From contig JAGBFQ010000020.1 in assembly GCA_017936385.1 (NCBI GenBank), forward strand, positions 115,354 through 179,353: a stretch of 64,000 nt of DNA, in the 5' to 3' direction. The notes below the pieces were generated by a model. The model saw only the letters and a program-made list of their open reading frames with translations, searched no databases and was not told where the DNA came from. Below are positions 37,558 to 48,320 of the stretch, piece by piece. Position 1 is the stretch's first letter; each line of letters opens with the position of its first letter. The translations under genes and the position numbers were made by a program. Source of the stretch: Rikenellaceae bacterium. Its GTDB lineage: Bacteria > Bacteroidota > Bacteroidia > Bacteroidales > Rikenellaceae.

Positions 37558-39087
37558 ATGTCAGGGCAAAACAATAAACGCATAGCCAAGAATACACTGT
37601 TTTTATATATTAGAATGGCCATAGTAATGGCTATAAATCTATATGTTACTCGAGTTGTTCTCGATGTTCTGGGTGTTTCAGATTACGGTGTATATAACGT
37701 GGTATGTGGATTTGTTTCCATGTTCGGTTTCTTAAATACATCAATGGCGAATGGTATCCAAAGATTTTACAATTATGAGTTGGGTAAAAATGGAGAAGAT
37801 GCCGTTGCGAAAGTTTATAACACCGCTTTAATTATACAGTTTGTTCTAGCCGTTGGCATTGTGATATTAACTGAAACCATTGGTCTATGGTATGTTAACA
37901 CAAAGATGGTAATATCACCCGAGAGAATAGTGGCCGCAAATTGGATATTTCAATTCTCAGTCCTATCATTAGTATTTGTCATTATGCAAATTCCGTATAG
38001 TGCCGCAATATTGGCATACGAAAGGATGGACTACTATGCAATAGTAAGCATAATAGATGCTGTTATGAAACTGGCAATTGTGATTATTTTGCCACACTTG
38101 TCTGGGGATAGCTTGATTCTTTACGGTTTGTTGATGATGGCCATTAGTATTATTGACTTTATATTGTATTCTGTATACTGTCGTAACAAATTTCATCATC
38201 TCAAGTTCAAAAAAATGTTTGACAAGTCATTGTTTAAGTCAATGATGAGTTTCTCTGGCTGGAATTTGTTTGGATCGTTTGCGTATGTTGTGAAAGGTCA
38301 AGGTGTCAATGTCTTGATAAACACTTTCTTTGGCACTGTCGTTAATGCTGCTAATGGTATAGCCACACAAATTTCTTCGGCCATTCAGACATTTGCAGCA
38401 AATATTGTACTCGCGTTCAAGCCACAATTAACACAATCATATGCAATTGGAGATTATAGGCGAGCAGAGAACTTAATGTTTAGCATGTCCAAAATAGCAT
38501 ACACATTGATGTGCGTAATCGCAATTCCCATAATGGTTGAAATGGATTATGTATTAACATTGTGGTTAAATTCTGATATTCCTACCTATACGCATAGTTT
38601 CGCAAACCTTACGATAATTGCAACAATGATAGGAATATTGAATACACCTATCACGCAGATGATTCACGCTTCCGGGCAGATGAAAAAATATCAAATAGCC
38701 ACTAGTATTGTCATATGTAGCATATTACCGATATCATGGTTGTTTCTCAAACTTGGCTATGGGGCAACGAGTGTATTTGTTATTACAATTATCATAATGG
38801 TTATTAACCAAGTAGTCTGTCTGCAGGTCCTTCATGCAATATTCAAGTTTAGTTTCACAAAATATGTTAAAGAGGTTGTGGTTCCATGCATCATAATAAC
38901 AATCATTCCGCTATTTGCAGTATCATCTATAAGTAATGCAATTGGATCTTCTTCTATTTGGAACTTTATAGTTGTGACTATTGTAAATCTACTTGTTGTG
39001 GGAATATTATTCTATCTAACCCTGAATAGTGCTGAAAAACAAATTATTAAATCGTATATAATTAAAATTAAAAACAAAATATGTTAA
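37558..39087 (+). CDS. Oligosaccharide flippase (Wzx-like)
   Basis: 509 residues, about 12-14 transmembrane helices, polysaccharide-transport (MOP) superfamily. Expected to flip the undecaprenyl-linked repeat unit across the inner membrane. Starts with KRIAKNTLFLYIRM, typical of this family in Bacteroidetes. From here to about 52.7 kb the DNA becomes distinctly AT-rich, as in horizontally exchanged capsule genes. Overlaps the next gene by 7 bases. Confidence 0.88.
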   Translation: MSGQNNKRIAKNTLFLYIRMAIVMAINLYVTRVVLDVLGVSDYGVYNVVCGFVSMFGFLNTSMANGIQRFYNYELGKNGEDAVAKVYNTALIIQFVLAVGIVILTETIGLWYVNTKMVISPERIVAANWIFQFSVLSLVFVIMQIPYSAAILAYERMDYYAIVSIIDAVMKLAIVIILPHLSGDSLILYGLLMMAISIIDFILYSVYCRNKFHHLKFKKMFDKSLFKSMMSFSGWNLFGSFAYVVKGQGVNVLINTFFGTVVNAANGIATQISSAIQTFAANIVLAFKPQLTQSYAIGDYRRAENLMFSMSKIAYTLMCVIAIPIMVEMDYVLTLWLNSDIPTYTHSFANLTIIATMIGILNTPITQMIHASGQMKKYQIATSIVICSILPISWLFLKLGYGATSVFVITIIIMVINQVVCLQVLHAIFKFSFTKYVKEVVVPCIIITIIPLFAVSSISNAIGSSSIWNFIVVTIVNLLVVGILFYLTLNSAEKQIIKSYIIKIKNKIC

Positions 39088-39668
39088 AGAGATTAGTTAT
39101 CGCTCTAATGTCATTTAGGGCCAAAAAGAGAGTCCGCTCAAATGCAACAATTTGTGGAGAAGGACACAAATACTCTGCAAAGTCCAACATCGTATTATTA
39201 GGAGGAGCTACTAAAAAAAATGTAGTACTACAAGAACATTGTTGGTGTGAAGGCCAAATATATGTAGAAGGTAATGGTCGTGTTGAGATGCATCCATACT
39301 CTAAAATTGGATCTACTACTAGAATTCTATGTGTTAATAAGGTTGTTATCGGAGCATATACTGCCATAGCAGACGATACAACAATATGTGATAATAATAA
39401 CCACCCCATTAGCCCTTCATTTAGAAGACAGATGCGCCTAACTCCCGTTGGGGATGACATGAGAATGTGGAAGCATTCTGCCAATGCCCCAATTATCATT
39501 GGCGAAAATTGTTGGATTGGCACAAATGTGCGTATTTGTAAAGGTGTTACTATTGGTGATAATTCGATAGTGGCCGCCTGTTCTGTAGTAACAAAAGATG
39601 TCCCGGCTAATTGCATAGTAGCAGGCAATCCGGCCAAGATTGTAAAAACCGACATTGATAAGATCTAA
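39081..39668 (+). CDS. Left-handed beta-helix acyltransferase
   Basis: 195 residues. Hexapeptide repeats near the C terminus (IIIGENCWIGTNVRICKGVTIGDNSIVAACSVV, in parts) and the GNPAK ending are standard for O- or N-acetyltransferases of the maltose/galactoside acetyltransferase group. A likely acetyl-CoA-dependent modifier of a capsule sugar; it could also be the FdtC-type step that N-acetylates the dTDP-3-amino sugar. Specificity is not readable. Confidence 0.85.
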   Translation: MLKRLVIALMSFRAKKRVRSNATICGEGHKYSAKSNIVLLGGATKKNVVLQEHCWCEGQIYVEGNGRVEMHPYSKIGSTTRILCVNKVVIGAYTAIADDTTICDNNNHPISPSFRRQMRLTPVGDDMRMWKHSANAPIIIGENCWIGTNVRICKGVTIGDNSIVAACSVVTKDVPANCIVAGNPAKIVKTDIDKI

Positions 39669-39718
39669 TTCTGTGTTGGGGATTATATAAAATTCGAAAA
39701 ACAATCATTTGCATATTT

Positions 39719-40891
39719 ATGAATAAACGAATAATCTCCACTATAATCATACTCCTTCTAATTTTTGCTGCATTTGTTAGCATCAACAGCCCACAGCTCA
39801 ACAGTATTGCTTTGTATGTTGCCATACCATTAGCCTTTGGATTGAGCATTATACAATATGGGAACCCATTGTCTAATAACAGATATATGCAATGGCTACT
39901 TGTACTTTATTGTTGGATTGGTATTACATATTTTGGTGCATACAATCAAGTCGTGGCTTTGGCCCAAATGAAACAGATACTTGGCGTGGTTCTGTTATCT
40001 TCCGTTATGGCAAATGTATCCAAAAATCAAAAAGCAATACCATGGTTATATGTGGTGTTTATTTGCCTATTTATGTCTGCTGTTCATTATGCCAATACGA
40101 ATTTGGTAAATATCCTTGGTAAGGATGAGCGTGCAACAGATGATGTGTTAAATGCCAACACCTTGGCGTATTATGTATTCTATTTTAGTTGTGCTATTTA
40201 TGCTTTGGGGGAATGTGTCAATAATGCACGATTGAGAAAGGTAATGCGTTATATGTTTTTTAGTGTGATCTTTATATCTGTATGGATTGCACTCATCACG
40301 GCATCCCGTCAAGTTTTAGTTATACAGGTTCCTCTTTTTTGCATTCTTTTATACATTAGGTATGGATTTGGTAAAGGCAAATGGTTATTCTTCTTTATTA
40401 TTGGCGCAGTATTGATATGGTCGTTCAGTACAAATACCTTGGAGACCATTTTTGAAGGAACACTACTTCAAGAAAGATACGAGATAGAGTTGGAAGACGA
40501 CCAACGCACTCTTGTATTAAGAGAGGCTATTGAGGTGGGTAATAACCATCCGATAATAGGTATAGGTCCAGGAAATTTTGTTCTTCAATCAAGGTTTCAT
40601 ATATTTTCACATTGTACATACACGGAGTTGTATGCCAATAGTGGTTTTTTAGCTGCTCTTATATTTATATGGGTTGTTGCAAATTTTATCATAAAACAAT
40701 TTAAGCGGTATCGTAAGAGTAAAGATACAATGTATCTATTCTTTATGGCCTTCGGGATATTCTTTGCCGTAGACAATTTTGTTTATGTATTCTATGCTCA
40801 ATTGTGGCTAATGGCTTTCTTCGTCCTTGTTGCTAGCCATAGCGAAAAATATTATCGTTTGCAACAACAAAGCAGAACTTCAACAAAATAA
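39719..40891 (+). CDS. O-antigen/capsule polymerase (Wzy-like)
   Basis: 390 residues, about 11-12 transmembrane helices and a long periplasmic loop (about 240-290) with the O-antigen ligase/polymerase style motif NNHPIIGIGPGNF followed by H-rich sequence. Wzy proteins polymerise flipped repeat units; ligase of the same fold is the alternative. The capsule context and flippase nearby favour polymerase. Confidence 0.8.
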   Translation: MNKRIISTIIILLLIFAAFVSINSPQLNSIALYVAIPLAFGLSIIQYGNPLSNNRYMQWLLVLYCWIGITYFGAYNQVVALAQMKQILGVVLLSSVMANVSKNQKAIPWLYVVFICLFMSAVHYANTNLVNILGKDERATDDVLNANTLAYYVFYFSCAIYALGECVNNARLRKVMRYMFFSVIFISVWIALITASRQVLVIQVPLFCILLYIRYGFGKGKWLFFFIIGAVLIWSFSTNTLETIFEGTLLQERYEIELEDDQRTLVLREAIEVGNNHPIIGIGPGNFVLQSRFHIFSHCTYTELYANSGFLAALIFIWVVANFIIKQFKRYRKSKDTMYLFFMAFGIFFAVDNFVYVFYAQLWLMAFFVLVASHSEKYYRLQQQSRTSTK

Positions 40892-40896
40892 TAAGC

Positions 40897-41424
40897 ATGA
40901 GAGTAATTAAATTAGTTTGCCTGGTTTCATACTATTGTTTTGCACGATTTCTCCCAACTAGTTATACCCCAATCGTAGGGAAACCATCAAAATGGATTCG
41001 ATATCAATTATGTCGTAACATTTTTGCCAAATGTGGCAAGAATGTAAATGTAGAGAGAGGAGCATTCTTTGGTAGTGGTAGTCTTATAGAGATTGGAGAC
41101 AACTCTGGCATAGGAGTAAATTGTCATCTACCTTCTAATACAAAAATTGGTAATAATGTTATGATGGGTCCCAATTGCTACATCTTTAACATTAATCACG
41201 CTTTATGATAGAATAGATATTCCCATGCGTCAACAAGGTCCCCCCCCCCTCTGCCGACAATCATTGAAGATGATGTTTGGATAGGGAGAGGTGTTATGAT
41301 GACTCCAGGCCGAGTAGTTAAGCGAGGTTCTGTTGTTGCGGCAGGATGTGTATTATGTAAAGATTTTCCAGAGTATTCTATTGTAGGAGGGAATCCTTCT
41401 CAGTTTATTAAAAGCCGATTATAG
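40897..41424 (+). pseudogene. Left-handed beta-helix acetyltransferase with two frame changes
   Basis: Codons 1-103 (to a stop at 41206-41208) give a normal start of a hexapeptide acetyltransferase (IEIGDNSGIGVNCHLPSNTKIG). The expected continuation, beginning RIDIPMRQQG, is in a second frame (about 41207-41239). After a run of ten C the frame returns to the first, reading LPTIIEDDVWIGRGVMM to a TAG at 41422. One extra base near 41205 and one missing base in the C run would restore about 175 codons. Either a decayed gene, a contingency locus, or base-calling errors. Confidence 0.75.
41240..41249 (+). repeat. Homopolymer of ten C inside the acetyltransferase
   Basis: C10 in an otherwise AT-rich coding region, at a point where the reading frame changes. 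Such tracts slip readily during replication and are also hard to sequence. Confidence 0.9.
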
Positions 41425-41493
41425 AAAGTCGGTCATTCAATAAGCGTTGAACTTGAAAGAATATAAGTGTATTAAAATTCGATAAGTGTTTAT

Positions 41494-42678
41494 ATGAAGA
41501 TAGGTATTATTACAGGGGGCAACTTTCAAGCAAAAAAGGGGTTATTCAATTCTGTGCATTGCAGAGCTAAAGAATTAATGCGACACCCAAATGTTGATGT
41601 AGATATCTATTTTTTGGAAGAATATCCTTCTTTGTTGTTTAAATTGATTTTTAAAGCATTTAGACCAAATGCAACATTGGATGAGACTGTTGACGCTAAG
41701 GAAGTTATCTACAAAGGAGTTAAATATCACATTTTAAGGACTCCTAAATTAGTAATAGATTATATACTATCTGTTAAACTACACTTTTCTGCTACGATTT
41801 CAAAAATTATAGAACAAAAAAAAATGTCGCATTTTAGAGAATACGACATAATTATAGCTCAATCAACCACCGGAGCTCATCTCGCCAAATTAATTTATCA
41901 TAAATACCACATTCCATATATAGCGGTATGGCACGGTTCGGATATAAACTACACTCCATTAGAAAGTAAATATAAATTCAATGAAGTTTGTTCATACATA
42001 CACAATGCAGCATACAATGTATATGTAAGTAATGCATTGAAAAATACAGCCGAGAAGTTGTTCGGTATCCATAAAAGCTGCGTCATTTATAACGGTGTTC
42101 AAGATATTTTTATGGTCAGCCCTAACAAGGAGCAGATATGCAAAGCGTACAATTGCGAAAAACGAACTATTGTTGCATTTGTTGGAGGATTATTAGAAGT
42201 GAAAAACATCGAAGTTCTAGCTCCAGTGTTTAAGGAAATTAATTCCAAAATTAGTAATTGCCAATTTTGGATTATAGGTGATGGGAAGTTAAGGCATTCA
42301 TTACTAAGTTCGTTGAACGATGCAAATATCGACTATAAGTTTTGGGGAAATACAGAACAAAATAAAATGGCAGACTTGTATAATTGTATAGACTTACTTG
42401 TATTGCCAAGCAAGAATGAGGGCCTACCATTAGTGGTATTAGAATCTATGGCTTGTGGATGCAAGGTGGTTACATCTGATGTGGGTGGAATTTCTGAAGT
42501 GTTGCCAGCAAAATATGTCGTTCCACTAAATCAATCATTTATTCAGAATTTCTCACAAAGATGTATAGAAACATTAATTGAAAACAAAGAACAGTTAAAC
42601 TTGTCAAAAGATTTTTCTTGGGAAACCATATCCAAACAAGAATACGAACTCATTAAAGGTATTCTCAACAATCATTGA
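41494..42678 (+). CDS. Glycosyltransferase family 4
   Basis: 394 residues, GT-B fold. N-terminal domain has WHGSDINYTP; the C-terminal GT4 domain shows VAFVGGLLEVKNIEVL, WIIGDG and the donor-binding NEGLPLVVLESMACGCKVVTSDVGG (E-x7-E motif, about 307-331, in parts). Adds a sugar from a nucleotide donor to the growing repeat unit at the inner-membrane face. Donor and linkage unknown. Confidence 0.88.
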   Translation: MKIGIITGGNFQAKKGLFNSVHCRAKELMRHPNVDVDIYFLEEYPSLLFKLIFKAFRPNATLDETVDAKEVIYKGVKYHILRTPKLVIDYILSVKLHFSATISKIIEQKKMSHFREYDIIIAQSTTGAHLAKLIYHKYHIPYIAVWHGSDINYTPLESKYKFNEVCSYIHNAAYNVYVSNALKNTAEKLFGIHKSCVIYNGVQDIFMVSPNKEQICKAYNCEKRTIVAFVGGLLEVKNIEVLAPVFKEINSKISNCQFWIIGDGKLRHSLLSSLNDANIDYKFWGNTEQNKMADLYNCIDLLVLPSKNEGLPLVVLESMACGCKVVTSDVGGISEVLPAKYVVPLNQSFIQNFSQRCIETLIENKEQLNLSKDFSWETISKQEYELIKGILNNH

Positions 42679-42718
42679 TTGTCTTGGAAAATTTAAACAA
42701 ATTAATAAAAATAAAATA

Positions 42719-43927
42719 ATGAAAGCATGTTTTATGGGCTTGGGATATATTGGACTCCCAACTGCCATTATTGCCGCTAAGCACGGCATCCAAATTCACG
42801 GTGTTGACATCAACCCCAATGTGGTAGAAAAAACCAACGCAGGTCAACTACACATTATCGAACCCGGTATGCAGGAACTTCTGGAGGAAGTTGTTAAAAA
42901 CGGACAGCTCAAAGCAGATACTAAGCCAGTAGAGAGCGATGCATATTTTATGGTTGTTCCTACACCTTTCAAAGGCGACCACCAGCCCGACACCTCATAT
43001 GTAGAGGCTGCTACTCATGCTGTACTTCCTTTACTCAAAGAGGGAGACCTCTATGTCATTGAGTCAACTTCCCCTGTTGGTACTACCGAAGCAATGGCTG
43101 AGATTATTTTTACCGAGCGTCCAGAATTGAAAGACAAAATATACATTGCTTATTGCCCCGAGCGTGTATTGCCCGGTAATGTTATTTACGAGTTGGTTCA
43201 CAATGACCGTGTAATTGGTGGTCTTAATCCTGAATCAACAGAGAAGGCTATTGCGTTTTATTCGCAGTTTGTGACAGGGCAGTTGCACAAAACTAATTGT
43301 CGCACAGCAGAGATGTGCAAACTCACCGAGAACTCTTCTCGCGATGTTCAGATTGCTTTCGCAAATGAGTTGTCTTTCATCTGCGACAAAGCAGGCATCA
43401 ATGTATGGGAGTTGATTAACCTTGCTAACAAACATCCCCGTGTAAACATCTTGTGGCCCGGTTGCGGTGTTGGTGGTCACTGCATTGCAGTTGACCCCTA
43501 TTTCATTACTGCCGAATTCCCTATGGAGTCGCGTATGATTGGGCAGGCTCGTCAAATTAACAACTATAAAGCATTCTGGTGTGCCGAAAAGATTCAGAAC
43601 GAAATGCTCAAATTTGAATTGGAGAATGGTCGCAAACCAGTAGTGGCAATGATGGGACTTGCATTTAAGCCAGACATTGACGACTTGCGTGAATCACCTG
43701 CCAAACAGATTGTGGCAAGAGTAATGCAGAGTTGCAACAATACCAATATATTGATTGTCGAGCCCAATGTGGAGGAGCACAATGTATATAAATTAACTCC
43801 ATATAAGGAGGCTTTCGACAAGGCCGACATTGTGGTATATCTTGTTGCTCACTCACCATTCAAAGAGTTGCCTAAAGATTCCAACAAGGTTGTACTTGAT
43901 TTCTGTGGTGTAAATAAAGGCTTCTAA
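42719..43927 (+). CDS. wecC: UDP-N-acetyl-D-mannosamine dehydrogenase
   Basis: 402 residues. Converts UDP-ManNAc to UDP-ManNAcA (two NAD+ steps). Rossmann [10 protein letters not shown] (7-16), [17 protein letters not shown] (about 148) and the catalytic Cys in [22 protein letters not shown] and the following TENSSRD are typical of WecC rather than Ugd. The adjoining wecB produces its substrate. Confidence 0.93.
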   Translation: MKACFMGLGYIGLPTAIIAAKHGIQIHGVDINPNVVEKTNAGQLHIIEPGMQELLEEVVKNGQLKADTKPVESDAYFMVVPTPFKGDHQPDTSYVEAATHAVLPLLKEGDLYVIESTSPVGTTEAMAEIIFTERPELKDKIYIAYCPERVLPGNVIYELVHNDRVIGGLNPESTEKAIAFYSQFVTGQLHKTNCRTAEMCKLTENSSRDVQIAFANELSFICDKAGINVWELINLANKHPRVNILWPGCGVGGHCIAVDPYFITAEFPMESRMIGQARQINNYKAFWCAEKIQNEMLKFELENGRKPVVAMMGLAFKPDIDDLRESPAKQIVARVMQSCNNTNILIVEPNVEEHNVYKLTPYKEAFDKADIVVYLVAHSPFKELPKDSNKVVLDFCGVNKGF

Positions 43928-43952
43928 TACTAACCATCTAACCACTATATCA

Positions 43953-45104
43953 ATGAGAAAGGTAATGTTGGTCTTCGGTACTCGACCCGAGGCAATTAAG
44001 ATGGCTCCACTGGTTAAGGTATTCCAAAAGTATCCCGAACAATTCAAAACAATCGTGTGCGTAACCGGTCAGCATCGTGAAATGCTCGACCAAGTATTGA
44101 GTTTGTTTGAGATTACACCCGACTACGATCTCAACATTATGAAGCAAGGCCAAGATCTTTATGATGTTACCGCACGAGTGTTAGTTGGAATGCGAGATGT
44201 ATTGAAGGAGGCTCAACCAGATGTGGTATTAGTACATGGAGATACGACCACATCGACTGCAGCCGCTTTGGCAGCCTTTTATCAACAAATTCCTGTGGGA
44301 CACGTTGAGGCGGGCCTTCGTACTCATAATATTTATAGTCCTTGGCCTGAAGAAATGAACCGTTTGATTACAGGACGCATTGCAACATATCACTTTGCAC
44401 CTACACCTTTGAGCAAAGAGAATCTGTTGAAAGAAAATGTGTCCGAGGAGGCTATTACAGTAACCGGAAACTCTGTTATTGATGCGTTGTATATGGTCGT
44501 GGATAAGATTAAGAATGATGCGACGTTATCTCAAGAATTGTCAAGATTGTTGACACAAGCTGGATATGATGTTTCTCGATTGGCTGACGGTAAAAAATTG
44601 GTGCTGATTACGGGGCATCGCAGAGAAAATTTTGGTGATGGTTTTATCAATATGTGTACTGCTATTAAGGATTTGACACAGAAGTATCCCAATGTGGATT
44701 TCGTATATCCTATGCACCTTAATCCCAATGTTCGCAAACCTATTCACGAAGTGTTTGGCGAAGATTTGTCGAATCTCGGCAATATGTTCTTCATTGAGCC
44801 TTTGGAGTATTTGTCGTTTGTCTATTTGATGGAAAAATCGACCATTGTACTGACCGATAGTGGTGGAATTCAGGAGGAAGCACCTGGCTTGGGCAAGCCT
44901 GTATTGGTTATGCGTGATACAACCGAGCGTCCCGAGGCATTGGAGGCAGGCACTGTAAAACTTGTTGGTACAAACTACGAAAAGATAGTAGCAGAGGTTT
45001 CTCGCCTGCTTGATGACTCCGAATATTATGATATAATGAGCAAGGCTGTCAACCCTTATGGCGATGGTTTAGCTTGTGGTAGAATCGTAAGTACACTGTA
45101 TTAA
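43953..45104 (+). CDS. wecB: UDP-N-acetylglucosamine 2-epimerase
   Basis: 383 residues, non-hydrolysing epimerase making UDP-ManNAc from UDP-GlcNAc. Motifs: [13 protein letters not shown] (8-20), HGDTTTS (about 95), [21 protein letters not shown] (in parts), TGHRREN (about 212) and the [12 protein letters not shown]-binding stretch (about 302). Pairs with wecC immediately upstream. Confidence 0.95.
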   Translation: MRKVMLVFGTRPEAIKMAPLVKVFQKYPEQFKTIVCVTGQHREMLDQVLSLFEITPDYDLNIMKQGQDLYDVTARVLVGMRDVLKEAQPDVVLVHGDTTTSTAAALAAFYQQIPVGHVEAGLRTHNIYSPWPEEMNRLITGRIATYHFAPTPLSKENLLKENVSEEAITVTGNSVIDALYMVVDKIKNDATLSQELSRLLTQAGYDVSRLADGKKLVLITGHRRENFGDGFINMCTAIKDLTQKYPNVDFVYPMHLNPNVRKPIHEVFGEDLSNLGNMFFIEPLEYLSFVYLMEKSTIVLTDSGGIQEEAPGLGKPVLVMRDTTERPEALEAGTVKLVGTNYEKIVAEVSRLLDDSEYYDIMSKAVNPYGDGLACGRIVSTLY

Positions 45105-45106
45105 AT

Positions 45107-46246
45107 ATGAAGATTTGTCATATAACATCTGCTCATAATAGATATGATGCTCGAATTTTTAAACGCGAATGCGTATCTCTTGCTAAAGAGCCATCAAATG
45201 AAGTAGTTTTAGTCTGTTGTGATGGGAAACCTTATGAATTTAAGGACGGGATTCAGATAACAAGTTACTCTTCTACGAAATTATCAAAAAAGGAACGATT
45301 TAGGCTACTATTCTCAAATAAAACATTGGTTAATTACTTACTCACCATAAACGCAGATATTTATCAATTTCATGATATAGAACTTATTGAAGTAGGACGA
45401 AAACTATCAAGAAAAGGTAGATGTGTAGTTTTTGACAGTCATGAAAATTGGCCGGGATACATTGCAGAACTTGTTGCCAAGCCATATTCATGGTGCTATA
45501 AATTTGTAGTGCAACTTATTGAGTTTTACTATAGAAGAGTATTTCACAAATTCTCTGCGATTTATTCGGTATCACCTAATATGGTAAATGATTTACAAAG
45601 GCTTACTTCTACACCTGTTTTTTTTGTTCCTAATTATCCTTTCTCGCATGACATAAGTCCCATTTCATCTCAAGACAAGAAAAATAAATTCATATATCAA
45701 GGAACTGTGTATGGCATAAGCAATCAAGAAACCATAGTAAAAGCGTTACAGAAGATTGAAGGAGAGGTGTCATATAATGTTGTTGGATTAATCTCTGAGC
45801 AGTTAAAAGCGGAAATGCAACAATTAGACTGCCGTAAATCTGTTGAATTCACCAATTGGGTATCCCCCATCGAACTAGAACAAATAATGAATGAGTGTCT
45901 TGCAGGTATTGTTGTACTTGATTACTCACCAGTTTGTTGTGGTAAAGAAGGTCAATTAGGTTCAAATAAGATATTTGAATATATGAAGATGGGGCTACCT
46001 GTAATCTGTACAGATTTTGACCTATGGCAATCAATGATTATTGGTAAATATAATTGTGGTATTGCAATTCCTCCTCAAGATGAAGACAAAATGATAGAAG
46101 CTATCAACTTCTTCTTGTCTCATAAGGAGGAGGCTATTGAAATGGGTAGAAGGGGACAACAAGCAGTTGTCAAAGAGTTCTGTTGGGAACTATTCGAGCA
46201 AGAGTTTGTTATCAGATATAATACAATAGCTAACAATGGTAAATAA
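45107..46246 (+). CDS. Glycosyltransferase (GT4-like)
   Basis: 379 residues, GT-B fold. HITSAHNRYDARIFKRE at the start and KIFEYMKMGLPVICTDFDLW (about 286-305) are typical of capsule GT4-type enzymes; the usual E-x7-E is reduced. Starts 2 bases after wecB and overlaps the next cupin gene by 11 bases, so it is part of a tight operon. Specificity unknown. Confidence 0.83.
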   Translation: MKICHITSAHNRYDARIFKRECVSLAKEPSNEVVLVCCDGKPYEFKDGIQITSYSSTKLSKKERFRLLFSNKTLVNYLLTINADIYQFHDIELIEVGRKLSRKGRCVVFDSHENWPGYIAELVAKPYSWCYKFVVQLIEFYYRRVFHKFSAIYSVSPNMVNDLQRLTSTPVFFVPNYPFSHDISPISSQDKKNKFIYQGTVYGISNQETIVKALQKIEGEVSYNVVGLISEQLKAEMQQLDCRKSVEFTNWVSPIELEQIMNECLAGIVVLDYSPVCCGKEGQLGSNKIFEYMKMGLPVICTDFDLWQSMIIGKYNCGIAIPPQDEDKMIEAINFFLSHKEEAIEMGRRGQQAVVKEFCWELFEQEFVIRYNTIANNGK

Positions 46247-46661
46247 TGTGGACATATTATACCTCCCTAAACACACCGATCCTCGCGGTAATCTTTCGTT
46301 TGCAGAAAATTTCAGACAGATTCCCTTTGTAATAAAGAGGGCTTACTGGATTTATGATGTTCCTGGTGGCGAAAGTAGAGGTGGACACGCTTACGAGGAA
46401 AACGAAGAATTCATCATTGCTCTATCGGGGAGTTTTGATGTAATTTTAGATGATGGCGTGGAGAAAAAACGCTATTCACTTAATCGTTCCTATTACGGTC
46501 TTTATGTTCCCAAGGGCGTTTGGCGGGAGATGGATAATTTTTCAACTAATTCGTTAGCCCTCATTCTCTCTTCTACATTCTATAATGAAGAGGATTACAT
46601 TCGTAGTTATGAGGACTATAAAACTTGGTTGCAGTATGAGAGGAAAAACGACAAAGGTTGA
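46236..46661 (+). CDS. FdtA/QdtA-like sugar isomerase cupin, copy 1
   Basis: 141 residues, a single cupin of the WxcM/FdtA/QdtA family, which isomerises dTDP-4-keto-6-deoxyglucose to a 3-keto sugar before amination. Family sequence GGESRGGHA is present but the usual HAH pair reads HAY (about residues 49-51), so one expected active-site His is missing. GSFDVILDDG and the C-terminal YNEEDYIRSYEDY are conserved. Overlaps the second copy by 26 bases. May have altered or non-catalytic function. Confidence 0.8.
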   Translation: MVNNVDILYLPKHTDPRGNLSFAENFRQIPFVIKRAYWIYDVPGGESRGGHAYEENEEFIIALSGSFDVILDDGVEKKRYSLNRSYYGLYVPKGVWREMDNFSTNSLALILSSTFYNEEDYIRSYEDYKTWLQYERKNDKG

Positions 46662-47061
46662 CGAGTGCTATATAGTAGAACTTGACAAACATCATAGTGA
46701 TCGCAAAGGCAATATTACTGTCGTTGAGAATGGAATAACTGTTCCATTCAGTACGGAGCGCGTGTATTATTTGTACGATATTCCAGGAGGCGAGTCACGC
46801 GGGGCACACGCGCACAAGGAGTTATACCAATTAGTTGTGGCCGCAAGTGGCTGTTTTGATGTAGTGTTAGACGATGGTGTCAATAAAAAAAGATTTACCC
46901 TTAATCATCCATACCAAGGATTGTTGGTCGTTCCTGGAATGTGGCGAGACTTAGAAAATTTCTCTTCTGGGTCAGTGTGTCTTGTTCTGGCATCAATGGT
47001 CTATTCAGAAGCTGATTACATTCGGGATTATGAAGATTTTTTGAAATTTAAATTGGAATAA
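46636..47061 (+). CDS. FdtA/QdtA-like sugar isomerase cupin, copy 2
   Basis: 141 residues, same family as the preceding gene, with the full GGESRGAHAHKEL motif including both His residues, so the better candidate for the active 3,4-ketoisomerase. Start at 46636 is set by family length; the open frame begins slightly earlier inside copy 1. Supplies the 3-keto substrate of the aminotransferase at 48321. Confidence 0.83.
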   Translation: MRGKTTKVDECYIVELDKHHSDRKGNITVVENGITVPFSTERVYYLYDIPGGESRGAHAHKELYQLVVAASGCFDVVLDDGVNKKRFTLNHPYQGLLVVPGMWRDLENFSSGSVCLVLASMVYSEADYIRDYEDFLKFKLE

Positions 47062-47082
47062 AACTTTTATTAAGAATTGGAT

Positions 47083-48318
47083 ATGCAGAAGTATTTTGTT
47101 GTTTTAGGTGGTAACAAATTATTATGGGGACAGGTGTGTCATCTTCAAGAGTTAGGTTACAAGGTAATCGTTGTTGCATGGAATGACAACCCTGATATAA
47201 AAGGTGATTTATTTATTCAAATGGATGTAAAAGATTCAGTTGGAATAATCGCCAAATTAGAGGAATTGGGTCTTTCGGGAAAGATTGAAGGTGCAGTATC
47301 TAGTATAGATTTAGCCGCACCAACTGTTAATGCCATAAACAAATGGTGTGGCAATAAAACTATGCCCGAAAAGTTCAATAAGGTTCTTACAAAGAATGAA
47401 ATGAGAGATGCATGGATGAAAGCTGGTATTTTTAATCGCATCTCTAAAACTGATGATGAGATTTCGTTTGATGAGATTTTTACGCTTTCACAACAAATAA
47501 AGCTCATTTGCAAGCCTGATGTGGCAGCAAGCTCTAGAGGTATAACAATTCTTGAACAAGGCAGAACAAGAGAGGAACTTGAAGATGCTATCAAAAAGGC
47601 GAAGGAAATATCGTTCAATGGGAAATGTCTTATAGAGGAGTTTGTTGAGGGTGAGGAATTTACCGTCGATATGTTGGGAGATGCTTACGGCAATGTTAAT
47701 TGCTACGGAAGCTCCATACAACATCACTCATTGTATGCTCTGAATAATCATGTTACAGTTATTCATCATTGGAATTCACGCAAATATGATGATGCGACAT
47801 GGGAACGCATTGCCAATTTTGGCATACAGTGCTATAAAGCTTTAGGATTGCATAGTATGTTTGGACATCTTGAAATTATAATGAAACCAGATGGTTCTTT
47901 TACGCCAGTTGAAATGGGTGCTCGTTCGAGTGGCTTTATTTGTAGTCATACCGTATGGAAAGCATCTGGGCACGATTACCTGGGGGATTATATTAGAGTC
48001 TTGCAAGGAGAGAGTATCGAACCTGGGAATTATATGAATGGTGAAAATGCATCTATGTGGTTTGGGTATGATATTCCATCGAATTCTCACTCTGTACAAG
48101 CTACGGATATTACGGAATTCCTTGATCACCGTATAACCGTGCTCTATGAGAACCATGATGGCTTAAAAGTGAATGAGGATTATGGAGATTACATAAACGA
48201 TGGTGACAGAGATAAATTTGGCTACGCAATTTTATGTGGTCCTCGAGATGTGTTAACATACGAAAGTGTTCAAGATGCAAATGAAAAATTTCTTGATAAA
48301 TTTTTGGGAAGGAATTAA
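47083..48318 (+). CDS. ATP-grasp domain enzyme
   Basis: 411 residues from ATG 47083 (a TTG at 47077 is less likely). N-terminal pre-ATP-grasp region [16 protein letters not shown], then the ATP-grasp domain with [15 protein letters not shown] (ATP loop), [15 protein letters not shown] and the Mg-binding [13 protein letters not shown]. Related to carboxylate-amine ligases (carbamoyl-phosphate synthase L chain type). Between the cupins and the aminotransferase, it may attach an amino acid or other acid to the 3-amino group of the sugar; this is inference. Confidence 0.8.
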   Translation: MQKYFVVLGGNKLLWGQVCHLQELGYKVIVVAWNDNPDIKGDLFIQMDVKDSVGIIAKLEELGLSGKIEGAVSSIDLAAPTVNAINKWCGNKTMPEKFNKVLTKNEMRDAWMKAGIFNRISKTDDEISFDEIFTLSQQIKLICKPDVAASSRGITILEQGRTREELEDAIKKAKEISFNGKCLIEEFVEGEEFTVDMLGDAYGNVNCYGSSIQHHSLYALNNHVTVIHHWNSRKYDDATWERIANFGIQCYKALGLHSMFGHLEIIMKPDGSFTPVEMGARSSGFICSHTVWKASGHDYLGDYIRVLQGESIEPGNYMNGENASMWFGYDIPSNSHSVQATDITEFLDHRITVLYENHDGLKVNEDYGDYINDGDRDKFGYAILCGPRDVLTYESVQDANEKFLDKFLGRN

Positions 48319-48320
48319 TT

